From REEB95 sp035934235 (GTDB lineage: Bacteria; Pseudomonadota; Alphaproteobacteria; ATCC43930; CGMCC-115725): DNA of 64,000 bases. Shown one piece after another: positions 36,385 to 44,982 of the stretch. The position numbers and the translations under genes are program-made. Every line of letters begins with the position of its first letter. Within the stretch, counting starts at the first letter, position 1. The DNA lies in NCBI GenBank assembly GCA_035934235.1, contig DASYYB010000027.1, positions 53,941 through 117,940 of the forward strand, read 5' to 3'. Under the pieces are notes generated by a model. The model did no database searches and was not told the origin of the DNA. It saw only the letters and a program-made list of their open reading frames with translations.

Positions 36385-37026
36385 TCAGAGGGCCGCGACC
36401 GCCCCCAGGAAGGTGCGAATCTTAGCGACGTCCTTGACGCCCGGCGCGCTTTCGACGCCCGACGACACGTCGACCGCGGCTGCGTGTGAAACGCGCGCCG
36501 CCTCGGCGACGTTCGCCGGCGTCAAGCCGCCCGACAGCATCCACGGCAGCGGCCACCGACGCGCGCTGAGCAATTCCCAATCGAAGGCGAGCGCGTTGCC
36601 GCCCGGCCGGGTTGCGGTCTTGGGCGGCCGCGCGTCGAACATCAACCAGTCGGCGACGCCGTAATAGCGCGGCGCGGCGGCGAGATCGCTGTCGCCGGCG
36701 ATCTTGATTGCCTTCATCGCCGGCTTGCCGAAACGCTGCTTGATCTGGGCGACGCGTTCCGGCGTTTCCTCGCCGTGCAGCTGGATGAGGTCGAGCGGCG
36801 CCGCCGCCAGGACGCGCTTCAGCAGATCGTCGTCGGGATCGACGAAGACGCCGACGCGCGTCACACCGACGGGCACGGCGCGGATCAACGGTCCCGCCTG
36901 CGCCGGCGACAGATTGCGCGGACTCGGCGGAAAGAACACGAAGCCGACGAAGCGCGCGCCGCCAGTGATCGCGGCGGCAACCGTCTCAGGCGTCGACAGG
37001 CCGCAGATCTTGGCGGCGACGCTCAC
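36385..37026 (-). CDS. trpF: Phosphoribosylanthranilate isomerase
   Basis: 213 residues. The small TIM barrel opens KICGLSTPETV with the catalytic Cys, carries VGVFVDP, LIQLHGEETPE with a conserved His, the catalytic Asp in LMFDARPPK, and ends with LSGGLTPANV and VDVSSGVESAPGVKD, which bind phosphate. It overlaps pyrF by 4 bases (ATGA). TrpE, TrpG, TrpD and TrpC genes are not in this window. Confidence 0.96.
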   Translation of the reverse strand: MSVAAKICGLSTPETVAAAITGGARFVGFVFFPPSPRNLSPAQAGPLIRAVPVGVTRVGVFVDPDDDLLKRVLAAAPLDLIQLHGEETPERVAQIKQRFGKPAMKAIKIAGDSDLAAAPRYYGVADWLMFDARPPKTATRPGGNALAFDWELLSARRWPLPWMLSGGLTPANVAEAARVSHAAAVDVSSGVESAPGVKDVAKIRTFLGAVAAL

Positions 37027-37733
37027 GGCTTGCGGATTTCCGCCAGCATGGCGCGCGCCGCCGCTGGCGGACTCGGCGAGCCGGTGATCGGCCGGCCGAT
37101 GACGAGATAATCGGCGCCGGCCTGCACAGCGTCGCGCGGACCCATGACGCGCTTTTGATCGCCGTGGCCGAGCGAGCCGACGCGGATGCCCGGCACCACC
37201 AGCAGGAAATCGGGGCCAACGAGCTGGCGCAGCTCGGCGACCTCGTGCGGCGAGCAGACGATGCCGTCAAGACCGCTGTCCTTGGCGAGGAGCGCCAGGC
37301 GCTTCACCTGCTCGCCGGTCGAGCCCTTTTGGCCGACCGCTTCGAGATCGCGTTCGTCGAGGCTCGTCAGGACCGTGACACCCAAGAGTCTCATGCGCGT
37401 CTTGCGCGCCGCCTGCTTCGCTGCCTCGGCCGCCGCCTGCATCATGGCGCGACCGCCGCCGCAATGGACGGTCAGGAACATCGGCTCGAGCGCCGCCGCC
37501 GCCTTCACCGCGCCCGACACGGTGTTGGGGATGTCGTGCAGCTTGAGGTCGAGAAACAACGGCAAGCCTTGCGCCACGTCGCGCACCGCGCGCGGCCCGT
37601 TGGCAGTGAAGAATTCGAGGCCGAGCTTGATCCCGCCGACCGCGCCTTTGAGCTCGCACACGAGGGTCTTGGCCTTGGCCGGATCGGCCAGGTCGATGGC
37701 ACAGAGGATCGGATTGGCGGGCTTGTCGCTCAT
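37023..37733 (-). CDS. pyrF: Orotidine 5'-phosphate decarboxylase
   Basis: 236 residues. The catalytic array is in FLDLKLHDIPNTV (Asp-Lys-Asp). The phosphate-binding motifs VVPGIRVGS and VIGRPITGSPSP close the barrel. It makes UMP, the last step of the pyrimidine route. In alphaproteobacteria pyrF is often next to trpF, as here, with overlapping start and stop. Confidence 0.96.
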   Translation of the reverse strand: MSDKPANPILCAIDLADPAKAKTLVCELKGAVGGIKLGLEFFTANGPRAVRDVAQGLPLFLDLKLHDIPNTVSGAVKAAAALEPMFLTVHCGGGRAMMQAAAEAAKQAARKTRMRLLGVTVLTSLDERDLEAVGQKGSTGEQVKRLALLAKDSGLDGIVCSPHEVAELRQLVGPDFLLVVPGIRVGSLGHGDQKRVMGPRDAVQAGADYLVIGRPITGSPSPPAAARAMLAEIRKP

Positions 37734-37761
37734 GGCAGGCTGGATATACGGGATTCACGCC

Positions 37762-38703
37762 TCACGGCGCGAGTGCATTTTCCAATCCCTGCTTCGCCGC
37801 CGCCAGGTCTTCCAACGCATGGCCGACCGACTTGAAAAGCGTGATCTGGTCGTGAAAGCGCCGGCCGGCGCGGGTGCCGCGGGTCAGATCGAAGAGATCG
37901 CCGGCGACGTCGTCCGGGTTGAAGGCGCCCGCACGGATCGGCTGCGCCAGGTCGCCGGCCTCGGCCAGCGCCGCCTCGCGCGTGTCAACGAAGACGCGGG
38001 CGCGATGCAGGGTTTCGTCGTCGGCTTGGCGCAGCGCCGGCGTGACGCCGCCGACCAGGTCGAGATGGATGCCGAGCGGCAGCCAATGGCCCTTGAGAAT
38101 CGGCTCGGCTTCGGCGGCGATGCAACAGACAATATGCGCGCCGTTGACCGCGCGCTGAAGATCGTCCGTGGCGGCCACCTTGAGCGTCCGCCGCGTCAAT
38201 CGGTGTGCGAGGCGGTCGGCTTTTTCGGTATCACGATCCCAGACCAGGACATTGCGGATTGGCCGCACGCTGGCATGCGCAGCGAGCAGATGGGACGCGA
38301 GCAGGCCGCTGCCGATCAGCAGCAGCCGCTCGCAATCGGGCCGCGCCAGGTAGCTTGCCGCCAAGGCCGAGGCGGCGGCGGTGCAGCGCGCGGTCAGAGC
38401 GGCGGCGTCGAAGACCGCCAACGGCTTGCCGGTGCGCGCGTCCATCAGGACATAAGCGCCTTCGCCGCTGGGCTCGCCGTTTGCCGCCTCAAACGCCGCC
38501 GAAATCTTGACGCCAAACCGATCGCCAACCCGCCACGCCGGACTCAGCTGCAACGTGCCAGATGCGTCCGGTGGCGCCGGAATCGTATGGCGATGCGGCG
38601 GCGGGGCGATTGTGTCCGCGGAGCGGAAAGCATGCCGCAGAGCCTCGATCAGCGACGAGAATTCAAGTGCATCGACGGCCTCGCTCCAGCCGAAGACACG
38701 CAC
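37762..38703 (-). CDS. Ornithine cyclodeaminase / mu-crystallin family protein
   Basis: 313 residues from the GTG at 38703, one base from the lapA stop. It has the NAD(P) fold LLLIGSGLLASHLLAAH, the KISAAFEAANGEPSGEGAY substrate segment and GIHLDLVGGVTPALRQ. The family covers ornithine cyclodeaminase, alanine dehydrogenase, ketimine reductase and others. The actual reaction cannot be fixed from sequence, and no ornithine or proline gene is near. The lapA-OCD-pyrF contiguity is positional rather than a known pathway. Confidence 0.85.
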   Translation of the reverse strand: MRVFGWSEAVDALEFSSLIEALRHAFRSADTIAPPPHRHTIPAPPDASGTLQLSPAWRVGDRFGVKISAAFEAANGEPSGEGAYVLMDARTGKPLAVFDAAALTARCTAAASALAASYLARPDCERLLLIGSGLLASHLLAAHASVRPIRNVLVWDRDTEKADRLAHRLTRRTLKVAATDDLQRAVNGAHIVCCIAAEAEPILKGHWLPLGIHLDLVGGVTPALRQADDETLHRARVFVDTREAALAEAGDLAQPIRAGAFNPDDVAGDLFDLTRGTRAGRRFHDQITLFKSVGHALEDLAAAKQGLENALAP

Positions 38704-38704
38704 G

Positions 38705-39028
38705 CTAATCGTCCGCGCCCGGCAGCGACCGCGGCGGCGGACCGGCCGGCCGGTTCGCGCGCAGGCCGTCAATTTCGCGTTCGAGCGCGGCGATGCGCTT
38801 GGCGCGGGCGCGCGATTCCCGCCGTGCGGCGCTGCCGCTCAGCCAGGCGAGCAGCATGCCGATCAGCAAGCCGGCGAACAGCGACAGCAGGATGACAAGG
38901 AAGAGCTGTGTCTCGATCTCGAACGGAAACGGCCATAACGTGACGCTGACGCGTGCCCGGTTCGAGATCGCGAATACGACCAGCACCAGCGCCACCGGCG
39001 CCGTCACCAACCAATGAAACAGTTTCAT
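38705..39028 (-). CDS. LapA-domain membrane protein
   Basis: 107 residues with two membrane spans, the first near WLVTAPVALVLVVFAISNR and the second in LFLVILLSLFAGLLIGMLLAW, then a charged helical tail. This is the LapA/LapB-partner layout (PF06305). In E. coli LapA works with LapB to tune LpxC and LPS synthesis. In alphaproteobacteria the gene regularly lies next to ihfB, as here, but a lapB gene is not in this cluster. Confidence 0.85.
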   Translation of the reverse strand: MKLFHWLVTAPVALVLVVFAISNRARVSVTLWPFPFEIETQLFLVILLSLFAGLLIGMLLAWLSGSAARRESRARAKRIAALEREIDGLRANRPAGPPPRSLPGADD

Positions 39029-39090
39029 CTGTTACTCGGCCGCGTGCGCGGCCGCTCCGCCAACCCCGCGCAACCGGGTTGCGTGGCCGC

Positions 39091-39375
39091 TCAAGGCCGG
39101 TCGTTGAGCCGCTCGCGCAGCTCCTTGCCGGTCTTGAAAAACGGAATGTGCTTTTCGCCGACCTGGACGCTCTCGCCGGTGCGCGGGTTGCGGCCCGTTC
39201 GCGCGCCGCGCCGCTTGACCGAAAACGCCCCGAAACCGCGCAATTCGACCCGGTCGCCGCGCGACAAGGCCGCCGCGATCTCGTCAAAAACGGTGGAAAC
39301 GATGCGCTCGACGTCGCGCTGGTAGAGGTGCGGGTTGCGCTCGGCCAGCCGCTGAATCAGTTCGGATTTGGTCAT
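39091..39375 (-). CDS. ihfB: Integration host factor subunit beta
   Basis: 94 residues of the HU/IHF fold: opening TKSELIQRLAERNPHL, the strand GDRVELRGFGAF, the DNA-binding arm GARTGRNPRTGESV with the intercalating Pro, and IPFFKTGKELRERL. It bends DNA with IhfA. It lies after rpsA on the same strand, the usual proteobacterial rpsA-ihfB order. Confidence 0.96.
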   Translation of the reverse strand: MTKSELIQRLAERNPHLYQRDVERIVSTVFDEIAAALSRGDRVELRGFGAFSVKRRGARTGRNPRTGESVQVGEKHIPFFKTGKELRERLNDRP

Positions 39376-39472
39376 TGCGCAGCCCAGGCCCCCCGCCGCG
39401 TTAAAGCATTGGAAACCCTGCCAAATCCAACTCGCGCCGTCAAGAAACGCGGCGCGGGCCGGCGGCCGGGTT

Positions 39473-41203
39473 TCAGCCGTCGGACTTCTCGTCCTTTTCG
39501 TTCTTCCGGCTCAGCGCCGCGCCGAGGATATCGCCGAGGCTGGCGCCGGAATCGGACGAGCCGTATTCCGCCATCGCCTGTTTATCTTCGTCGATCTCGC
39601 GCGCCTTGATCGACAGCGTGGCCTTGCGCCCGCTGCGGTCGAGGCCGGTGAGCTTGGCGTCGACCTTTTCGCCGACGGCAAAGCGGTCGGGGCGCTGTTC
39701 GGCGCGGTCGCGCGACAGTTCCGCCTTGCGGATGAAGCCTTGCATGCCGCCGGCCAGCGTTACTTCAATGCCGCTGTCGGTCACCGCCGAAACGGTGCAG
39801 GTCACGACCTCGCCCTTCTTGATGCCGGCGGCTTCGGCCGCCGAAGCCGGCTCAGCCTGAAGCTGCTTGATGCCGAGCGAGATGCGCTCCTTCTCGACGT
39901 CGACGTCGAGCACGCGCACCCGGGCCATGTCGCCCTTCTTGTAGTCCTTGATCGCCTCTTCGCCTGCTTTCTGCCAGTCGAGATCGGAGAGGTGCACCAT
40001 GCCGTCGATGTCGCCGGGCAGGCCGACGAAGACGCCGAACTCGGTGATGTTCTTGATCTCGCCTTCGAGATCGGTGGCGACCGGGTACTTCTCCTTGAAG
40101 CTCTCCCACGGATTGGCGAGGCATTGCTTGAGGCCAAGCGAGATCCGGCGCTTTTGCGGATCGACGTCGAGCACCATGACCTCGACCTCCTGGCTGGTCG
40201 AGACGATCTTGCCGGGGTGCACGTTCTTCTTGGTCCAGCTCATCTCCGAAACGTGGACCAGGCCTTCGACGCCAGGCTCGAGCTCGACGAAGGCGCCGTA
40301 GTCGGTGATGTTGGTGACCCGGCCCTTGAACTTGGCGCTGGCCGGATATTTGAGCTCGACGCCTTCCCACGGATCGGCCTCGAGCTGCTTCATGCCGAGC
40401 GAAATGCGCTGAGTCTCGGGATTGAAGCGGATGACCTGGACCTTCACGGTCTGGCCGATATGCAACGCTTCGGACGGATGGTTGATGCGCCGCCAGGCGA
40501 TGTCGGTGACGTGCAGCAGGCCGTCGACGCCGCCGAGATCGACGAACGCGCCGTAGTCGGTGATGTTCTTGACCACGCCAGTGAGGACCTGGCCTTCCTT
40601 GAGCGAGGCAACGAGTTCGGAGCGCGCCTCGGCGCGGCTTTCCTCGAGCACGGCGCGGCGCGAGACGACGATGTTGCCGCGCGCGCGGTCCATCTTGAGG
40701 ATCTGGAATTGCTGCGGCGAGCCCAGGAGCGGGGTGATGTCGCGTACCGGCCGGATGTCGACCTGGCTGCCCGGCAGGAAGGCGACGGCGCCTGAAAGAT
40801 CGACGGTGAAGCCGCCTTTGACGCGGCCGAAGATCACGCCCTGAACCCGTTCGTTCGCCTGGAAGCTCTTCTCGAGCAGCGACCACGCTTCCTCGCGCCG
40901 CGCTTTCTCGCGCGACAGCTGCGCCTCGCCGTTCTTGCCTTCCATGCGCTCGAGGAAGACTTCGACCGTGTCGCCCGCCTTGATCTCGGAGGCGCGGCCG
41001 GCCGCGCCGAATTCCTTCAGCGGCACGCGGCCTTCGGATTTGAGGCCGACGTCGATCAGCACCATGTCGTTTTCGATGGCGACGACCTGGCCCTTGACCA
41101 CCGTGCCTTCGAGGCCGGAGGCGGCGCCGAGACTTTCGTCGAGGAGCGCTGCGAAGCTCTCCTTGCCTTTGTCTTGTGAAACGGCGGATTGACGAGCGGC
41201 CAT
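39473..41203 (-). CDS. rpsA: 30S ribosomal protein S1
   Basis: 576 residues from the ATG at 41203, which has GGAG five bases upstream. Six S1 repeats can be read in order: the first two divergent ones (VKGQVVAIENDMVLIDVG, then VIFGRVKGGFTVDLSG), three classical ones with the NITDYGAFV or NITEFGVFV core, and a last one (VSAVTDSGIEVTLAGG). The number matches proteobacterial S1. It binds mRNA leaders at the 30S subunit. The 115-base leader carries a hairpin just before the ribosome site. Confidence 0.97.
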   Translation of the reverse strand: MAARQSAVSQDKGKESFAALLDESLGAASGLEGTVVKGQVVAIENDMVLIDVGLKSEGRVPLKEFGAAGRASEIKAGDTVEVFLERMEGKNGEAQLSREKARREEAWSLLEKSFQANERVQGVIFGRVKGGFTVDLSGAVAFLPGSQVDIRPVRDITPLLGSPQQFQILKMDRARGNIVVSRRAVLEESRAEARSELVASLKEGQVLTGVVKNITDYGAFVDLGGVDGLLHVTDIAWRRINHPSEALHIGQTVKVQVIRFNPETQRISLGMKQLEADPWEGVELKYPASAKFKGRVTNITDYGAFVELEPGVEGLVHVSEMSWTKKNVHPGKIVSTSQEVEVMVLDVDPQKRRISLGLKQCLANPWESFKEKYPVATDLEGEIKNITEFGVFVGLPGDIDGMVHLSDLDWQKAGEEAIKDYKKGDMARVRVLDVDVEKERISLGIKQLQAEPASAAEAAGIKKGEVVTCTVSAVTDSGIEVTLAGGMQGFIRKAELSRDRAEQRPDRFAVGEKVDAKLTGLDRSGRKATLSIKAREIDEDKQAMAEYGSSDSGASLGDILGAALSRKNEKDEKSDG

Positions 41204-41219
41204 ACGAACTCCGGAACTT

Positions 41220-41249
41220 CCCCGTGACCAAGACTGCTGTCCCACGGGG
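41220..41249 (-). promoter_or_regulatory. Hairpin in the rpsA leader
   Basis: CCCCGTG and CACGGGG form a perfect 7-bp stem with a 16-base loop, ending 16 bases before the rpsA ATG and a few bases before its GGAG. The position suits translational feedback by S1, as known for the E. coli rpsA leader, but the sequence is not shared with it. Confidence 0.4.
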
Positions 41250-41318
41250 AGAGGACCGCAGCCGGCCGCCGCAGGATCGGGTGCGGTGGCGTAAACCCGT
41301 CGTCTTGGCAGGACAAGC

Positions 41319-41939
41319 CTAACGCCGCGGCTTGAGCCCCCCGACATACCGGAGAGCGGCCGCAAAAGCGGCGTCGGCATCGAGCGCGGTGGTATCGAGC
41401 TCGAACGCGTCGGCGGCGCGCTGCAACGGGGCGGTTCGGCGTTCCCGGTCGCGCGCGTCACGAAGCATCATGTCCTGCAGGACGCGCTCGTATATAGCGG
41501 GGCCGCCCGCGGCCTGCAACTCTTTGAATCGCCTCGATGCTCTGGCCTCGACCGTGGCCGTCAGGAAGATCTTGGCGTCGGCGTCCGGGCAGACCACGGT
41601 GCCGATATCGCGGCCGTCCAGCACGGCGCCCGGTGCCCGCCGGGCAAAATCGCGCTGGAAGGCCAGCAGCGCCGTCCGGACGCCGGGGATGGCGGCGACG
41701 ACCGACGCCGTCTGGGCCACCTTGTCTTCGCGCAATCGTGGGTCAGCCAGGTCGCCGGGTTCGATCTGCCGGGCGGCGGCCACGGCCGCGTCTGGATCGG
41801 CGCCGGCGGCCAGCGCGCGGAAGGCGACGGCGCGGTAAAGCGCGCCGGTATCGAGATGATTGAGGCCGAAATGCTGGGCGAGGCGGCGCGCCAGCGTGCC
41901 CTTGCCCGAAGCGGCCGGGCCGTCGACAGCGATGATCAC
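41319..41939 (-). CDS. cmk: Cytidylate kinase
   Basis: 206 residues from the GTG at 41939, which overlaps the aroA stop (GTGA). P-loop AVDGPAASGKGTLARRL, then LDTGALYRAVA, LDGRDIGTVVCPDAD and the C-terminal RDRERRTAPLQRA and LDTTALD typical of CMP kinase. It phosphorylates CMP and dCMP. The aroA-cmk-rpsA-ihfB order is a long-standing proteobacterial cluster. Confidence 0.96.
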   Translation of the reverse strand: MIIAVDGPAASGKGTLARRLAQHFGLNHLDTGALYRAVAFRALAAGADPDAAVAAARQIEPGDLADPRLREDKVAQTASVVAAIPGVRTALLAFQRDFARRAPGAVLDGRDIGTVVCPDADAKIFLTATVEARASRRFKELQAAGGPAIYERVLQDMMLRDARDRERRTAPLQRAADAFELDTTALDADAAFAAALRYVGGLKPRR

Positions 41940-43267
41940 CGCCGGACCTCGGCGATGCGCGTGCCGAGCCGGTTCATCAGCTTGACGAAGCCGGGGAAGC
42001 TGGTGGCGATGGTTTCGCCGTCGTCGATGCGCACCGGCTTGCGTGCGGCGCCGCCGAGGACCAGGAACGCCATCGCGATACGGTGATCGAGCTGGGCCGC
42101 GACCAGCGCGCCGCCCTTGGGAGGCGTGCCGTTGCCGTCGACCGTCAGCGTATCGCCATCGATCGTCGCGTCGACGCCGCATTTCCGGAGGCCGTTGGCG
42201 ATCGCCGCTAGCCGGTCACTCTCCTTGACGCGCAACTCAGCAAGGCCGCGCATCACCGTGCGGCCCTTCGCAAAGGCCGCCGCGACCGCCAGCACCGGAT
42301 ACTCGTCGATCATGCTCGGCGCGCGCGCGGCGGGAACATCGACGCCACGCAAGTCGCCGGCCTTGATCCTGATATCGGCGACGCGCTCGCCGCCGGCGAT
42401 CCGCTCCTTGGCAAATGTCAGGCGCGCGCCCATCTCGGCAAGCGTCTGATAGAGGCCGGTGCGCAACGGATTGGTGCCGACGCCTTCAACGGTGATTGCC
42501 GAGCCGGGACGGATCAGCGCGGCGACGATCGGGAACGCCGACGACGACGGATCGCCCGGAACGGCCAGGTCGGCCGGTTTCAGTTCCGGCTGTCCGGTCA
42601 GGACGATTCGTTTGCCGCCGGTCTCGGTCGCGGTCACCGTGATTGTCGCACCGAAATGCCGCAGCATGTTTTCGGTATGGTCGCGCGTCGCCACCGGCTC
42701 GATCACCGTGGTTTCGCCCGGCGCGTTGAGGCCGGCCAGCAGCACCGCCGACTTCACCTGCGCCGACGGCACCGGCAGCGTATACGCGATCGGCATCGGC
42801 GACGGGGCGCCCACCACTGCCAAAGGTAAACAGTTGCCGTCGCGGGCGATGAAACGCGCGCCGATCCGGGTCAGCGGCTCGACGATGCGCGCCATCGGCC
42901 GCCGCCGCAAGGATTCGTCACCCGCGAAGAAACTGGTGAAGGCATGTGTCGCCACGGCGCCCATCAGCAGCCGCACGCCGGTGCCCGAATTGCCGAGATC
43001 GAGAATCTCATCCGGTTCGGCCAAGCCGCCGACGCCAACGCCGTGGACGGTCCATGTACCGTCGCGGGCTCGCTCGATTTGCGCGCCGAGCGCTCGCAGC
43101 GCCGCCGCGGTGCGCAGCACGTCGTCGCCCTCGAGCAGATTGCGGATGCGCGTGCGGCCGACAGCGAGCGCGCCGAGGATCAGCGCGCGATGCGAGATCG
43201 ATTTGTCGCCAGGCACGCGGCAACGGCCGCGAAGCGGACGCGACGAGCCGGATGAAAGCGCGGTCAC
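41936..43267 (-). CDS. aroA: 3-phosphoshikimate 1-carboxyvinyltransferase (EPSP synthase)
   Basis: 443 residues. PGDKSISHRALILGALA at the N terminus, DLGNSGTGVRLLMGA, then the class II type stretch TRDHTENMLRHFGA and the C-terminal LDHRIAMAFLVLG. It joins shikimate 3-phosphate and PEP in the route to aromatic amino acids. The DHTE stretch places it near the class II (Agrobacterium CP4-like) enzymes. However, the residue equivalent to CP4 Ala100 is Gly, as in PEP-competitive glyphosate-sensitive enzymes. Confidence 0.96.
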   Translation of the reverse strand: MTALSSGSSRPLRGRCRVPGDKSISHRALILGALAVGRTRIRNLLEGDDVLRTAAALRALGAQIERARDGTWTVHGVGVGGLAEPDEILDLGNSGTGVRLLMGAVATHAFTSFFAGDESLRRRPMARIVEPLTRIGARFIARDGNCLPLAVVGAPSPMPIAYTLPVPSAQVKSAVLLAGLNAPGETTVIEPVATRDHTENMLRHFGATITVTATETGGKRIVLTGQPELKPADLAVPGDPSSSAFPIVAALIRPGSAITVEGVGTNPLRTGLYQTLAEMGARLTFAKERIAGGERVADIRIKAGDLRGVDVPAARAPSMIDEYPVLAVAAAFAKGRTVMRGLAELRVKESDRLAAIANGLRKCGVDATIDGDTLTVDGNGTPPKGGALVAAQLDHRIAMAFLVLGGAARKPVRIDDGETIATSFPGFVKLMNRLGTRIAEVRR

Positions 43268-43451
43268 GGATGCGGTGTCCTCGATGGTGCGGTGTCTTTA
43301 GCACAGCACGGTCGCGGGTGCGACCGGACCGCACCCGACGCACCGGCCGTGGTCCGGCGGCGGGCACGAATTAGCTTTTGACAGCGGCCCGTGGTCGTGG
43401 CAAAGGGCCCGGAACAATGGATTTGGCGTTCGCATACGTAGCGGAGGCGTC

Positions 43452-43919
43452 GTGACGAAGGTTGAGTGGGGTACGAAGCGGATCTGCCCGAATTGTGGTA
43501 CGCGCTATTACGACATGCGCCGCGATCCGATCATGTGTCCGAAATGCGGCGCGCCGTTCGACGCCGAGTTCCTGGTTAAGACCCGGAAGTCGCGGGCCGT
43601 GGCGTCGGCCGCGGTCGAGGAGGTGGCGCCGCTTGAGGAGGAGCTCGAAGCCGATCTTGCGGCCGAGCCCGACGAGGCGGGCGAGGTCGTGACCGAGATC
43701 CCGGCCGGCGAAGAGAGCGCGGAAGGGGCCGAGGAGACGGCCGAGACCGCGAAAGCCGGCAAGGGCAAAGGGCGCGGCAAAGGCGCCGACGACGAGAAAA
43801 AGGATGGCGACGACGAGGAGGAGGACCAGGAGGTCCTCGAGGACACTTCGGAACTCGGCGAGGACGAGGACGACATGGCCGAGGTCATCGAGAATGTCGA
43901 CGAGGAGGACGATCGCTGA
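43452..43919 (+). CDS. FYDLN-acid / TIGR02300 family zinc-ribbon protein
   Basis: 155 residues, GTG start with GGAGG six bases upstream. The first 40 residues hold a zinc ribbon (RICPNCGTRYYDM, then IMCPKCGAPFD). The remaining 110 residues are very acidic and low in complexity, rich in Glu, Asp and Ala, with one basic island (KAGKGKGRGKG). This is the TIGR02300/FYDLN_acid family restricted to Alphaproteobacteria; its function is unknown. It is divergent from aroA and followed by tRNA-Ala, a fixed neighbourhood in the class. Confidence 0.9.
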   Translation: MTKVEWGTKRICPNCGTRYYDMRRDPIMCPKCGAPFDAEFLVKTRKSRAVASAAVEEVAPLEEELEADLAAEPDEAGEVVTEIPAGEESAEGAEETAETAKAGKGKGRGKGADDEKKDGDDEEEDQEVLEDTSELGEDEDDMAEVIENVDEEDDR

Positions 43920-43921
43920 TC

Positions 43922-43940
43922 CGGCGGGCCTTTCCCGCCG
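43922..43940 (+). terminator. Hairpin after the FYDLN-acid gene
   Basis: CGGCGGG-CCTTT-CCCGCCG, a perfect 7-bp stem starting three bases after the stop and about 50 bases before tRNA-Ala. No T tract follows, so it may be a terminator or a processing structure. Confidence 0.4.
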
Positions 43941-43992
43941 CCGCTCGTCGCGTTAAATTCCCCGCGTTCCCGCCGCGGAACACGCTCGCTTC

Positions 43993-44068
<76 letters not shown>

Positions 44069-44070
44069 AT

Positions 44071-44101
44071 CGAAGGCCTGGCGCGCCGCGCCGGGCCTTC
44101 G
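44071..44101 (+). terminator. Strong terminator-like hairpin after tRNA-Ala
   Basis: A 14-bp stem (one T-G pair) with a GCC loop runs from CGAAGGCC to GGCCTTCG, starting two bases after the tRNA CCA. It is followed by only a weak pyrimidine run (TCGCTTCC). It probably ends the tRNA transcript. Confidence 0.65.
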
Positions 44102-44266
44102 TCGCTTCCGGGATCGCCCGAAGCCCCGCCCATCCGGCCTTGATCGGGGCCGCGCACCGACCCATATGTCGCATGGAGGGTGCGGCCGAACGGCGCGCTC
44201 GACGGTTTCAACGGGTGCCCGGAATGGGGCCCGGCACGGGGACTTAGCTCGCTCGAGGAGGTCCGG

Positions 44267-44713
44267 ATGGCGCGTCTATCGGTCTTCAATTCGCCGTTGT
44301 TGTTGGGATTCGACCAGTTCGAGCGCGCGCTCGACCGCGTGACCAAGGCAACCGCCGACGGCTACCCGCCCTACAATGTCGAACAGCGCGGCGAGAACGC
44401 TCTGCGCATCACGCTCGCCGTCGCCGGCTTCACCATGGACGACCTGGTGGCGCAGATCGAGGACAACCAGCTGGTCATCCGCGGCAAGCAGGTCGACGAC
44501 AAGGATCGGGTCTATCTCCACCGCGGCATCGCCGCACGCCAGTTTCAACGCTCATTTGTCCTCGCCGACGGCATCGAAGTCGCCGGCGCCTGGCTCGAGA
44601 ACGGACTCCTGCACGTCGATCTCGCGCGCCGCGCCACGGAGCAACGGGTGAAGCGGGTGGAAATCCGCAGTTCGGGCGGTCCGACCAACGGAAAGGCACA
44701 TGATCATGAATAA
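44267..44713 (+). CDS. Hsp20 family small heat-shock protein
   Basis: 148 residues from the ATG at 44267, with an excellent GAGGAGG six bases upstream. The alpha-crystallin domain (about 35-130) shows PPYNVEQRGENALRITLAVAGF, EDNQLVIRGKQ, the VYLHRGIAARQFQRSF stretch and the C-terminal ENGLLHVDLAR strand of the IbpA-like class. It acts as an ATP-independent holdase. It overlaps the DUF1150 gene by 14 bases, a pairing very common in Alphaproteobacteria. Confidence 0.93.
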   Translation: MARLSVFNSPLLLGFDQFERALDRVTKATADGYPPYNVEQRGENALRITLAVAGFTMDDLVAQIEDNQLVIRGKQVDDKDRVYLHRGIAARQFQRSFVLADGIEVAGAWLENGLLHVDLARRATEQRVKRVEIRSSGGPTNGKAHDHE

Positions 44714-44927
44714 CCCAGAACTCGCACGGCTCAAGAACATCTCGGCGAAGGAATTCGCCCTGTGGGGGATCCAGGACATCGCCTACATCCGTCCGGTGAC
44801 GGTCGAGGGCCACACGACCTATGCGGTCCACGCGGCCGACGGCACCCAGGTTGCGGTGCTGAACACGCCGGAGGTCGCTATGGCAGCGGTTCGCCAGAAC
44901 GACCTCGAGCCGCTCAGCGTTCACTGA
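44700..44927 (+). CDS. DUF1150 family protein
   Basis: 75 residues (or 73 from the ATG at 44706). Opening LARLKNISAKEFALWGI, then DIAYIRPV and YAVHAADGTQVAVL; this is PF06620, an alphaproteobacterial family nearly always downstream of hsp20. The overlap with the hsp20 end suggests coupled translation and a stress-related role, but no function is established. Confidence 0.9.
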   Translation: MIMNNPELARLKNISAKEFALWGIQDIAYIRPVTVEGHTTYAVHAADGTQVAVLNTPEVAMAAVRQNDLEPLSVH

Positions 44928-44965
44928 GCGGTTCAGTCCGACAGCAATAGTGAAATTGCCGGTGG

Positions 44966-44982
44966 CGCCGCCTCAGGCGGCG
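44966..44982. terminator. Hairpin whose loop is the ptsN stop codon
   Basis: CGCCGCC-TCA-GGCGGCG: a perfect 7-bp stem, with the 3-base loop being exactly the complement of the ptsN TGA. A weaker ACTGA/TCAGT inverted repeat at 44923-44937 likewise contains the DUF1150 stop. The two genes converge here. Confidence 0.45.

Noticed and set aside
40000..40600. Repeated near-identical DNA in rpsA as a possible mobile repeat
   Set aside because: It is the internal S1-domain repetition of the ribosomal protein, not a separate element.
43378..43383. A perfect TTGACA -35 element upstream of the FYDLN-acid gene
   Set aside because: No acceptable -10 element lies 16-18 bases downstream, so I did not list a promoter.
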